Assembly: GCA_021774795.1 (NCBI GenBank)
Contig: JAJFIR010000010.1
Location: 1-64,000 of the forward strand
DNA: 64,000 bases
DNA from: Emcibacteraceae bacterium
GTDB lineage: Bacteria > Pseudomonadota > Alphaproteobacteria > Sphingomonadales > Emcibacteraceae
Reading direction: 5' to 3'
Shown: in pieces, positions 45,825 to 53,468 of the stretch
Position numbering within the stretch: position 1 is the first letter of the stretch
How the letters are laid out: every line of letters begins with the position of its first letter
Notes under the pieces: generated by a model
Seen by the model: the letters and a program-made list of their open reading frames with translations, nothing else
What the model was told of the DNA's origin: nothing
Databases searched by the model: none
Translations under genes and position numbers: made by a program

Positions 45825-46397
45825 ATGACAGTTTCAAATACGGAAAAATTATATACTGAGTGGTTGGTACTGCGGTGTCAGGATCATGATAAAAATGCAT
45901 TTGTCGATCTTTATGAAGTATGGAATTCTCGTTTTCATATTCATGTATTGAAAATAAGCGACTCCACAGATCAAACGCCAGATATTTTGCAAAATGGTTG
46001 GATCGCAATTTCAAAAAACTTACACAAGATCAAAGATCCCCGCCTTTTTCCAGCTTGGGGATATAGGATTATGACCAACAAGGTCAGAGATTGGCAAAGA
46101 AAACAAATTCCTTACGACAAACGTCATTCACAAATATCAGATGATGAATTGAAAAACGTGTGTGCGGAAGAAGACGCCGGTGAAACTGATGATGAACTGA
46201 TCAAGATGGCGATTGATAAATTGAATGATCAACAGAAAGAACTGATTAAACTTTATTATTATAGGGAAATGAAAATAGGGGAAATTGCGAGTGCAATGAA
46301 TATCGCGCGAGGAACGGTAAAATCCCGTCTTTTTACGGCGCGGCAAAAGCTAAAGGAAATTATTGAAAGGATCGATGATGGTAGAAAACGAAAATGA
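45825..46397 (+). CDS. ECF-type RNA polymerase sigma factor
   Basis: A 190-residue sigma-70 family protein with region 2 (about 10-85: LYEVWNSRFHIHVLKIS ... DILQNGWIAISKNL ... AWGYRIMTNKVRDWQRK) and region 4 helix-turn-helix (about 125-180: LNDQQKELIKLYYYREMKIGEIASAMNIARGTVKSRLFTARQKL). No sigma-1.1 or region 3, so the ECF group. The ends overlap the next gene by about 20 bases. The two small membrane proteins after it are likely its regulators, though no zinc anti-sigma motif is visible. Confidence 0.9.
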   Translation: MTVSNTEKLYTEWLVLRCQDHDKNAFVDLYEVWNSRFHIHVLKISDSTDQTPDILQNGWIAISKNLHKIKDPRLFPAWGYRIMTNKVRDWQRKQIPYDKRHSQISDDELKNVCAEEDAGETDDELIKMAIDKLNDQQKELIKLYYYREMKIGEIASAMNIARGTVKSRLFTARQKLKEIIERIDDGRKRK

Positions 46398-46725
46398 CGA
46401 ATTCGAAGAAAAAGTATTAAGCCGGATTAAGGCAGATATTAATCAAAGTGAACTGGATAAAGACACGGGCGCAAGACTATTTTCTATTTTTGCGACCAAG
46501 TCATGGAAAATTTACATTTTCACATTTGTAATTCTATTTGCCATGACAGCGGTTTTTATCTGGACGACAATTGAATTTTATAACGCTGAAACAGCCGAAG
46601 ATTTGTTTTTTTGGGGGCTTCATGCATTAATTAGCCTTTTCTTCTGCGCATTTGGTGAAATATGGATATGGCTCGAGATGAACCGTGTCAGTGTGCTTAG
46701 AGATTTAAACCGGCTCAGTTTATAG
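46378..46725 (+). CDS. Small membrane protein of the DUF6768 type
   Basis: About 115 residues from the ATG at 46378 (adjacent ATG 46375; GAAAGG precedes), inside the end of the sigma-factor gene. A charged N-terminal part (NDEFEEKVLSRIKADINQSELDKDTGARLFSIFATK) is followed by two membrane helices (IYIFTFVILFAMTAVFIW and LHALISLFFCAFGEIWIW), closing with LEMNRVSVLRDL. DUF6768 proteins sit next to ECF sigma factors, which suggests an anti-sigma role; this is inference. Paralogue of the next gene. Confidence 0.8.
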   Translation: MVENENDEFEEKVLSRIKADINQSELDKDTGARLFSIFATKSWKIYIFTFVILFAMTAVFIWTTIEFYNAETAEDLFFWGLHALISLFFCAFGEIWIWLEMNRVSVLRDLNRLSL

Positions 46726-46736
46726 GAGATAAAGTT

Positions 46737-47105
46737 ATGTCTGAATCTGAAAATAGGATTTTTAAAAAAATTAAAAATGATATCGAAAAAGACGAACTCG
46801 ATAAGGATGTGAATGACCGCATGTTTTCTGCGTTTGCCACTAAATTCCGTATCGGGTATGTGGTGGTTTTTGCGGCGATATTTGTGTTGTCGGTGCTACT
46901 GATTTGGTGCGTCATTGAATTTTATAACGCTGAAAATTTATATGACAGAATTTTCTGGGGTATTCATTTCGCGGTAGTATTAACGCTGCAAGCTTTCACG
47001 AAACTATGGTTCTGGCTTGAAATGAACCGGGTAAGTGTCCTTCGCAATATTAAACGACTGGAGCTGGAAATATCGTTGGCGAAAGAGCAGACGGGGAGAT
47101 GTTAA
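46737..47105 (+). CDS. Small membrane protein of the DUF6768 type (paralogue)
   Basis: A 122-residue paralogue of the preceding gene with the same plan: charged N-terminus (IFKKIKNDIEKDELDKDVNDRMFSAFATK), two membrane helices and the ending LEMNRVSVLRNIKRLELEIS. The repeated words ELDKD, FATK, IEFYNAE and WLEMNRVSVLR show recent duplication. AGGAGAT precedes the ATG. It completes the sigma factor operon and overlaps the convergent MBL gene by 4 bases. Confidence 0.8.
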   Translation: MSESENRIFKKIKNDIEKDELDKDVNDRMFSAFATKFRIGYVVVFAAIFVLSVLLIWCVIEFYNAENLYDRIFWGIHFAVVLTLQAFTKLWFWLEMNRVSVLRNIKRLELEISLAKEQTGRC

Positions 47106-48091
47106 TTGGGCGCAGCCGCTATGCCGAAATCAAGCGGGTCTTTGACAATGAGGCTGAAATTACCGAAGTCATAACGTCGTCTTCCGCTGCCTTGCTCAAA
47201 CGGTGTTGTAGGATTAATTATCGACAGGGTAGCGGCGCGAAGTTCGTTTAAATAGGATACCGGCTGCATTGTTTCATTATGACCGGGTAAAAGAAAATCG
47301 ACTTCATCGCGAAACCGGAACATTATTTGCGCGGCCATGAAAAAGTCGGCAAAACTGGCGGTATCGCTATAGACATATATGGGGGCAGGGTAGAAAGTAT
47401 CGCCGGTCATCATCATCCTATTTGAATGGTCGACTAAAATAACGCTGTCAGGAGAATGTCCGGGAATAAACACGACCTCTATTTCCCGGTTGCCAATATC
47501 TATGATTTCGCCGTCAACTATGAACCTGTCAATTTGAAATGGTTTGCTATCAAAAAAGTCAACGGAAAACCCAACTGGAATATTCTTCCAAAAGGTGTCA
47601 GTGGTCATACTATTTACATAATCCGAATGGGGATGGCCTAACGCATTATTCGCGGTATAGGAAGTATCAAGCCCATAAATAGTATCAAATTGAAAGTTGC
47701 TTCCGACGTGATCATAGTGGCTGTGGGTGTTCATGACGATGATCGGTAAATCAGTTAGCTGATCTATTAGCGCTTTCAAATCACCAATTCCCTGAAGGGT
47801 ATCGACAAGCATTGCTTTTTCGGTGCCGATCAAAAGGTAACTTATGGCCTCCTGCCATTGATTTGGCTCATATATTGCGTATGTATTTTCGGCTATTTTG
47901 TACACTTCAAACCAATTTTGCCCCGTCTCGATCAGTTGATAATTTGACCAGGAAGTGCGTGGCAGGACGTCATACCACTTTCCTTCGTTGGTATTTTCGG
48001 AATTTTGCTCAGTTTCACCGCAAGCGGTTATTAAAACAAGACCAGCAAACATGACAATTATATTTCTTGATAAATTTAAACAACTAATCAT
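47102..48091 (-). CDS. Metallo-beta-lactamase-fold hydrolase, lipoprotein
   Basis: A 329-residue exported zinc hydrolase. The signal ends in a lipobox, VLITACGE. The MBL core motif is THSHYDHVGSN (H-x-H-x-D-H), followed by FIPGHSPDSVILVDHSNRMMMTGDTFYP and LLPGHNE. Similar proteins are glyoxalase II-like or lactonase-like. The gene starts directly after the arsC stop on the same strand (adjacent bases), so arsC-MBL is one transcript. Substrate unknown; resistance role not shown. Confidence 0.88.
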   Translation of the reverse strand: MISCLNLSRNIIVMFAGLVLITACGETEQNSENTNEGKWYDVLPRTSWSNYQLIETGQNWFEVYKIAENTYAIYEPNQWQEAISYLLIGTEKAMLVDTLQGIGDLKALIDQLTDLPIIVMNTHSHYDHVGSNFQFDTIYGLDTSYTANNALGHPHSDYVNSMTTDTFWKNIPVGFSVDFFDSKPFQIDRFIVDGEIIDIGNREIEVVFIPGHSPDSVILVDHSNRMMMTGDTFYPAPIYVYSDTASFADFFMAAQIMFRFRDEVDFLLPGHNETMQPVSYLNELRAATLSIINPTTPFEQGSGRRRYDFGNFSLIVKDPLDFGIAAAPN

Positions 48092-48547
48092 TCAAATTAC
48101 TTTCTCGAATAAGGTGTACAATTCAGTGAAGCTCATGTTTTCGAAGTTTTCATTTAACAATTTTTCGGCCCGTTTCTCAAGGGTGTTAATAGCGTCATCA
48201 AAATTATTAGTTTCATTTTCGGTATTTTTTGATGGATCAGCTATGCCCCAATGTATTTTCAAACTGCTGGAGAAAACCACCGGGCAGGTTTCCCCGGCGG
48301 CCTGATCACATAAGGTTAAAACCACGTCCGGCTTGTAATCATCAAAATCATCCCATGATTGGCTTTTCAAATATGTAGTATCATAGCCCCGACGCTTAAG
48401 ATGTTTAATTGTAAGCGGATGGATTTGACCCCTTGGGTTACTGCCTGCGCTTTTTGCGGTGATGCGGGCAGTGGCCATCTTGGCGAATACGGCTTCGGCA
48501 ATTATACTCCGGCAAGCGTTGTGAGTACAAATTAACAATATTTTCAT
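48092..48547 (-). CDS. arsC: Arsenate reductase / low-molecular-weight phosphatase family protein
   Basis: A 151-residue LMW-PTP-fold protein. The active loop is CTHNACRS (Cys7-x5-Arg13), and Cys80 and Cys88 match the resolving Cys pair of thioredoxin-coupled ArsC. It reduces arsenate to arsenite. No arsenite exporter or ArsR repressor lies nearby, and the next gene is an MBL lipoprotein, so an arsenic role is only probable. Overlap-free start at 48547. Confidence 0.88.
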   Translation of the reverse strand: MKILLICTHNACRSIIAEAVFAKMATARITAKSAGSNPRGQIHPLTIKHLKRRGYDTTYLKSQSWDDFDDYKPDVVLTLCDQAAGETCPVVFSSSLKIHWGIADPSKNTENETNNFDDAINTLEKRAEKLLNENFENMSFTELYTLFEKVI

Positions 48548-48617
48548 TGGTGTCCCCTAATCTTTTATGCAATATACAACATATTAAATTTATGAAAACA
48601 ATTTATGGGAATTTTAA

Positions 48618-49580
48618 ATGCAGCGTTTAATAATATCAGTGATATTTTTAAGCTTTACGTGTGGCACCACCTGGAGTGCGGCTCAGGATGCTCCGCAAAG
48701 CGAGGCCCATGACAAAGCAATCAGTGATCCGATTGTCATTGATGCATATGCAAAAGTATCAACACCATCCGGCAGTGCGTACCGGGAAAAAGAATTTGAA
48801 ACTGCGACTAAACGATGGTTCGAAGGTGACCTTGAGGTTGCAAACGTGGTGTTTAACGCATCACCGCTTGAGGAAAGTTCGTTTAGCTGGAAAGGACGCC
48901 GTGAAGGGTTTTTAGGGAATTATGCCAAGGCAATTGAAATATTTACCGAAGGGCTTGTGCATTTTCCGGAAAGTTACGCGCTTCACCGTTACCGCGGATA
49001 TTTTTTGGTACAAAATTATCAATTCGAACATGGCATTGCTGATTTAAGACGTGCTGAAGGGCTAATCTCGCTGCTCGATGTTTCACCAAGTCAACCCGGG
49101 ATACCGGGCAAATCAAATTTTAGCCCAAGCACTTTTAAGAGAAATATTTATTATTACCTTGCGCAATCAAGTATGGCGACAGGCGATTATAATACTGTTC
49201 TGGAATATATGGATAAAGCGGTCGAAGCGAACGAGCTGCGTGATGAAGATGATTTCCTTGTCTCGACTTCATATTATAAATATATGGCGCTTAGAAAGTT
49301 GGGTCGCGCGGAAGAGGCCGAAGCCCTTATAAAAGATATTCCAGACGGATTGGATATAATAGAGAACTTCGATTATCACGACGCAATTAAATTTATACAG
49401 GGTAGAATTACACGCGCGCAGGTTTTAGACCGTGCGGGGAGCCTGGGCAAATATACGGTCGCCATGATGGATCATTTTGAAGGTGAGAATGACAGCGCAA
49501 AAGAGCTCTGGACCGAGGTTAGCGCGGATAATCATAAAGGATATTGGCTTGCAGAGGCGGAACTGTTAAGCTCGAACTAA
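48618..49580 (+). CDS. Exported TPR-repeat protein
   Basis: A 320-residue protein with a signal peptide (MQRLIISVIFLSFTCGTTWSAAQ) and tetratricopeptide-like helices (WKGRREGFLGNYAKAIEIFTEGLVHFPESYALHRYRGYFL; YYLAQSSMATGDYNTVLEYMDKAVEAN). The C-terminal words GKYTVAMMDHFEG and WTEVSADNHKGYWLAEAEL recur in the next gene. Periplasmic protein-interaction role inferred from the fold; partners unknown. Confidence 0.82.
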   Translation: MQRLIISVIFLSFTCGTTWSAAQDAPQSEAHDKAISDPIVIDAYAKVSTPSGSAYREKEFETATKRWFEGDLEVANVVFNASPLEESSFSWKGRREGFLGNYAKAIEIFTEGLVHFPESYALHRYRGYFLVQNYQFEHGIADLRRAEGLISLLDVSPSQPGIPGKSNFSPSTFKRNIYYYLAQSSMATGDYNTVLEYMDKAVEANELRDEDDFLVSTSYYKYMALRKLGRAEEAEALIKDIPDGLDIIENFDYHDAIKFIQGRITRAQVLDRAGSLGKYTVAMMDHFEGENDSAKELWTEVSADNHKGYWLAEAELLSSN

Positions 49581-49614
49581 TAATAAAAAGTTATTAGTTG
49601 ACGGAGAGGTTCCG

Positions 49615-50550
49615 ATGTTTAGGCTGCTTATATATTTTAATGTCATTTGCTGTTGTTTTTTTGGCATCAATGTGAATGCGCAAAGTCATGATGATATCGT
49701 CAAAGCGGCGTTTGCAATGACGCAGACCCCCACCGGCAGACCGTTCAGAGAACCGGGATTCAGTCAAGATACACGGGATTATTTGGAAAAAGATTTAGCC
49801 ATCGCCAAGGCGGCAATGGAAATCGCGCCGGAACGCGAAGAAAGCTATGCATGGCTTGGTCGTCGTTACGGGTATTTGGGAAAATTGCCGGAAGCGATTC
49901 AGGTTTTTTCAGAAGGTTTAAAGAAATTTCCGGACAGTTATAAGTTATATCGTTATCGCGGGCGTCATTTGGCACGTAATTACCAGTTCAAGCAAGCCAT
50001 TAAAGATTATGAAAAAGCATTGGATTTAATAGAGGGTGAGCCTGATAGTTATGAGCCAAACGGAATAGCAAACGGCCTTGATTTGACAATTAGCACTTTT
50101 CAGCAAAATATTCCTTATTATCTTGGCCAAACCAGCATGGCAACGGGGGACTATGAAACAGTACTTTCAGCGATGGATCAGGCTATTAGTGTCCCAGTTT
50201 TATTTGCTTATATGGAAGAACTTATCCCGGTGACATTATGGAAATATCTGGCACTACGTAAACTTGGTCATCACCAGCTGGCGGAGACAGAACTTGCGAA
50301 AGTTCCTGATGAATATGATCTTATAGAAAATGATACCTACCACGCAGCCGTTAATTATTTAAAAGGCAATTATGACCGCGAAGAATTTTTAAAATCAGCC
50401 GATGTTATTGGCAAATATACGGTCGCCATGAAGGATCATTTTGAAGGTAACAATGAAAGTGCCATAAAAATATGGAAGGAAATTACCGATGCGGGAACAA
50501 GAGGATTTTGGCCCGCCGAAGCTGAACTTATGATGTTTGGGGCGAAGTAA
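49615..50550 (+). CDS. Exported TPR-repeat protein (paralogue)
   Basis: A 311-residue paralogue of the preceding gene, 34 bases downstream, with its own signal peptide (MFRLLIYFNVICCCFFGINVNAQS). Repeats match: WLGRRYGYLGKLPEAIQVFSEGLKKFPDSYKLYRYRGRHL, YYLGQTSMATGDYETVLSAMDQAI and GKYTVAMKDHFEGNNES. The pair is probably one transcript. Role unknown. Confidence 0.82.
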   Translation: MFRLLIYFNVICCCFFGINVNAQSHDDIVKAAFAMTQTPTGRPFREPGFSQDTRDYLEKDLAIAKAAMEIAPEREESYAWLGRRYGYLGKLPEAIQVFSEGLKKFPDSYKLYRYRGRHLARNYQFKQAIKDYEKALDLIEGEPDSYEPNGIANGLDLTISTFQQNIPYYLGQTSMATGDYETVLSAMDQAISVPVLFAYMEELIPVTLWKYLALRKLGHHQLAETELAKVPDEYDLIENDTYHAAVNYLKGNYDREEFLKSADVIGKYTVAMKDHFEGNNESAIKIWKEITDAGTRGFWPAEAELMMFGAK

Positions 50551-50553
50551 ACC

Positions 50554-51723
50554 TTAATTTTCTGCAATAATTTTATCATATATTTCTTGATCGGTTGCGC
50601 CTTCAGTACCGAATAGTAGAATGCGTGAATTTTCATCTATGCCGAGTGCCGATGTCATTGCTGGGTTATCTTTAAGTTCCATCAATAATGCCAGACCGGC
50701 AACAGCACTTTCACCTGCTTCTATTTTCGGATCATCGCCGACACCACTGGCGAGAAGACGCATGGCGGAGGGTACATTATCATCACCGACGGTAACAAAA
50801 TCGTCCGTATTATCTTCTAATATACCCCATCCGATCAATGATACTTCACCGCAGGAAAGACCGGCCATAATTGTTTCTTGTTCGACCTTGACAAGTTTAG
50901 GTGCGCCATGTTTAGCACTTTGAAATAGGCAATCGGCTTTTTCCGGTTCTACGACGATAAACCGTGGTCGATCGTCCCCCCATAATATTTTGGCATGTGA
51001 ACATATTGTCCCCGCAAGGCCACCAACGCCGCCTTGAATGATAATATGCGTGGGGATTTCTAGTTCCTGCTCTTTTATCTGATTTTCAATTTCAGATGTC
51101 ATGACGCTGTACCCGGCCATAACAAATTTTGGCACAAACATATATCCCTCGTATGATGTGTCGGAAATGATATGCCATTCATTTTTTATGGCGTCGGCTT
51201 TGACCTGGGTTAAACTGTCATCATAATTACCATCCACCCAAACAACAGTCGCGCCGAGGAGTTCCACGGCTATGGCCCGGCTTTGGCTGACGGCTTTATG
51301 CATATATATGATACAATTAGTACCGCATTGGTGCGCGCCCCAGGCAACGGAGCGTCCGTGATTGCCATCTGTGGCGGTCACAACGGTGAAATTTTTTAAG
51401 TGTTGACGAAATTTGCCGGATTTTATGTCTTCGTCAGTGATTGTCGTATCGGATAGAAGCTGTTTTAAATGCTCGCGAACAACGTGAATTACCGCATATG
51501 CGCCGCCCAGTGCTTTAAAACTTTTTAAGCCAAATCGATGGCTTTCATCTTTATATAAAATATTTCCAACACCCATGTCGTTGGCAAGTCCGTCTAATGA
51601 TATTAACGGTGTCGGTTCATAGTCGGGCCAGTTTTTGATGCATTCATACGCTTGATCAAATTTTGAAGGATTTAAAACATGGTCGGTTTTAGCATATTTC
51701 GGCTTATTATTATAATGATCCAT
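50554..51723 (-). CDS. dpaL: Diaminopropionate ammonia-lyase
   Basis: A 389-residue fold-type II PLP enzyme that turns 2,3-diaminopropionate into pyruvate and two ammonia. The Schiff-base Lys is Lys70 in GLKSFKALGGAYA; other motifs are TDGNHGRSVAWGA, IIQGGVGGLAG and AGLSCGEVSLIGW. Length and motif order match the E. coli enzyme (398 aa). It begins the minus-strand run that continues with DUF924. Ammonia-releasing imine chemistry here pairs conceptually with the RidA proteins elsewhere in the window. Confidence 0.92.
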   Translation of the reverse strand: MDHYNNKPKYAKTDHVLNPSKFDQAYECIKNWPDYEPTPLISLDGLANDMGVGNILYKDESHRFGLKSFKALGGAYAVIHVVREHLKQLLSDTTITDEDIKSGKFRQHLKNFTVVTATDGNHGRSVAWGAHQCGTNCIIYMHKAVSQSRAIAVELLGATVVWVDGNYDDSLTQVKADAIKNEWHIISDTSYEGYMFVPKFVMAGYSVMTSEIENQIKEQELEIPTHIIIQGGVGGLAGTICSHAKILWGDDRPRFIVVEPEKADCLFQSAKHGAPKLVKVEQETIMAGLSCGEVSLIGWGILEDNTDDFVTVGDDNVPSAMRLLASGVGDDPKIEAGESAVAGLALLMELKDNPAMTSALGIDENSRILLFGTEGATDQEIYDKIIAEN

Positions 51724-51737
51724 GGAATTTTATTACC

Positions 51738-52295
51738 TTAAAATGATGAATTTGGTTCTTTCAAAAAATCTATTTCTAATTGTGTCGATGTTCTTGCCAG
51801 TATTCCATTTCGGTGGGGATACCGTCCGAACCGGTCAATAATTGCTTTATGCTTTAATTCGAAGTTTAAATTATTTTCCATACCGGGTGCATTGAAAAAT
51901 TTTACGGCCTGTTCATGGATTTCAAGACTTTCGCTATGCATCATCGGCATATATAAAAATGCCCTTTGACTGGGGTTTAGTTCCTTATCAAAACCCTTAT
52001 CGACCGCATTTTGTGTAAGACATAGAGCCAGGACATCAGTAGCGAAGGCTTTTGCAGTGTCCCGGAACATGTTTCGCGGAAATTGGTCAAGAATTATAAC
52101 TTCTGCTAATGAAGAAAGAGGTTGATCGCGCCACTGGTAAAGTTCCCCTGCTGCGGCCTTTTCATAAATTGTTTTAAAATTACTGGTAATTTTTTGATCA
52201 AAAGCGTCGCTTTTTTTCCACCAGTCCTGCGGCGTTATTTCATTGAACCAGAAAGATATAACATCGTCTGACGTGATGTTTTGCGAATTCACCAT
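51738..52295 (-). CDS. DUF924 family protein
   Basis: A 185-residue protein with DUF924 motifs: VISFWFNEITPQDWWKKSDAFD, LAEVIILDQFPRNMFRD, LNPSQRAFLYMPMMHSESLEIHEQAVKFF and IDRFGRYPHRN. Predicted all-helical TPR-like; function unknown. Upstream of dpaL by 14 bases on the same strand, so probably co-transcribed. Confidence 0.93.
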   Translation of the reverse strand: MVNSQNITSDDVISFWFNEITPQDWWKKSDAFDQKITSNFKTIYEKAAAGELYQWRDQPLSSLAEVIILDQFPRNMFRDTAKAFATDVLALCLTQNAVDKGFDKELNPSQRAFLYMPMMHSESLEIHEQAVKFFNAPGMENNLNFELKHKAIIDRFGRYPHRNGILARTSTQLEIDFLKEPNSSF

Positions 52296-52385
52296 TTCAC
52301 AAATCCCTAATCATTATTAACCATAATACATTAATCAATGCGGTTACGCTAATAACTAATTGGATTTAAACCAAGAAATTAATGA

Positions 52386-52637
52386 TTATTTGTCTTCTAT
52401 AATGGGTTTGCGCAGTTTTTTCCCGGTGATGCAGACAAAAATACCGGCCGGTATAGCCAGGATCGCGAAAATAAATGGGATAATTACATCAGTCAGGCCA
52501 GAGAATCCAACCGTATCGACAATGAAATAAGCGTACATAGGCCCCATCGCTATCATAAGACTGCCGGACGCCATTAAAATCATTCGGAGTGACTTGTAAC
52601 TGAATAGAGTGCTTTCGACTTTACGTTTTTGTGCCAT
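52386..52637 (-). CDS. Small two-helix membrane protein
   Basis: An 83-residue protein with a basic N-terminus and two membrane segments (ILMASGSLMIAMGPMYAYFI; IIPFIFAILAIPAGIFVCI). No family recognised. It is the last gene of the minus-strand run that starts with an amine oxidase and includes another small membrane protein and a DUF457-type protein. Confidence 0.65.
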   Translation of the reverse strand: MAQKRKVESTLFSYKSLRMILMASGSLMIAMGPMYAYFIVDTVGFSGLTDVIIPFIFAILAIPAGIFVCITGKKLRKPIIEDK

Positions 52638-52699
52638 TTTCTTCCTGTTTTATTTGTTCGCTCGCAGCATTATAGCAATCAATTTAAAATAGGTGAAGC

Positions 52700-53227
52700 T
52701 TAAGTTTTCTTTTTACGGGCGACAGTTATCCCTGCCAAAAATAAAAAAATTGGAATCCAGATTAGAATAAATTCGGACCATAAAACCGTCATACCGCGCG
52801 GGGTTAAAAAGTTCCTTAATCCAATTGGCGATACTTCAATGGGACGAATAGGGAAGAAATATCGTTCAGTGGTGAATGGCCAGAAGAAAGCGACCCCCTG
52901 GCCACCGTCCGTCAAAGCATCAAGAACACCGTGGGACGCAGAACTGATAAAAAGCATCGTGAAAATGATACCGCTTGATGCATTGAAATAGTTTTTAAAA
53001 AACACAGCCATTAATCCAACCAACGCGGCGAAGGTGAAGGAATGGCTGAACCCCCGATGGCCGAAAGGGTCGCCATAAGAAATGCCGAAACGAAAGGCAA
53101 TCACGTCCAGATCAGGGATAATTGACGCAATGCAGGCACCCACTAATAGGCGCGGGGGTATTTTATCCCGACCAATTAAATAGGCCGCAGCAACAGGGAC
53201 CAGCGGGTGGGTGATTATTGTTGCCAT
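52700..53227 (-). CDS. YdjM-like membrane metal-dependent hydrolase (DUF457)
   Basis: A 175-residue membrane protein with MATIITHPLVPVAAAYLIG and the acidic/His motif SIIPDLDVIAFRFGISYGDPFGHRGFSHSFTFA, characteristic of the LexA-regulated YdjM/DUF457 group. Four hydrophobic segments follow. Metal-dependent lipid or phosphate hydrolase activity is predicted for the family. One base after the stop of the 78-aa gene, so operonic. Confidence 0.88.
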   Translation of the reverse strand: MATIITHPLVPVAAAYLIGRDKIPPRLLVGACIASIIPDLDVIAFRFGISYGDPFGHRGFSHSFTFAALVGLMAVFFKNYFNASSGIIFTMLFISSASHGVLDALTDGGQGVAFFWPFTTERYFFPIRPIEVSPIGLRNFLTPRGMTVLWSEFILIWIPIFLFLAGITVARKKKT

Positions 53228-53228
53228 G

Positions 53229-53465
53229 CTATTGTTGCTTCACAGCAGACATAAAGTTTTTTCCCATTCGGTACGGAACTGTGCCGCCCGCCACGATCAT
53301 CAGCGCAAAAGGTAATATCAGTCCAGACATCGCGCCGTTATCCGTATAAAAAATTGCGTAAGTCAAAAAAGCCGTAAGGCCCGCACCAACGAGAAAGCAA
53401 AAAAGAGCTAAAATAAAACAGACGAACCCAAGCAGTATGTTGATTTCTTTTGCGTATTTCTCCAT
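53229..53465 (-). CDS. Small two-helix membrane protein
   Basis: A 78-residue protein with two membrane segments (ILLGFVCFILALFCFLVGAGLTAFLTYAIF; MSGLILPFALMIVAGGTV). Gap to the amine-oxidase stop is 3 bases. No family recognised; it may be an accessory subunit or a membrane anchor for the flavoprotein, which is inference from position only. Confidence 0.65.
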   Translation of the reverse strand: MEKYAKEINILLGFVCFILALFCFLVGAGLTAFLTYAIFYTDNGAMSGLILPFALMIVAGGTVPYRMGKNFMSAVKQQ

Positions 53466-53468
53466 TTT

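Noticed and set aside
48092-48547. Arsenic resistance island
   Set aside because: Only a single arsC-like gene is present; no arsR, arsB, acr3 or arsH nearby.
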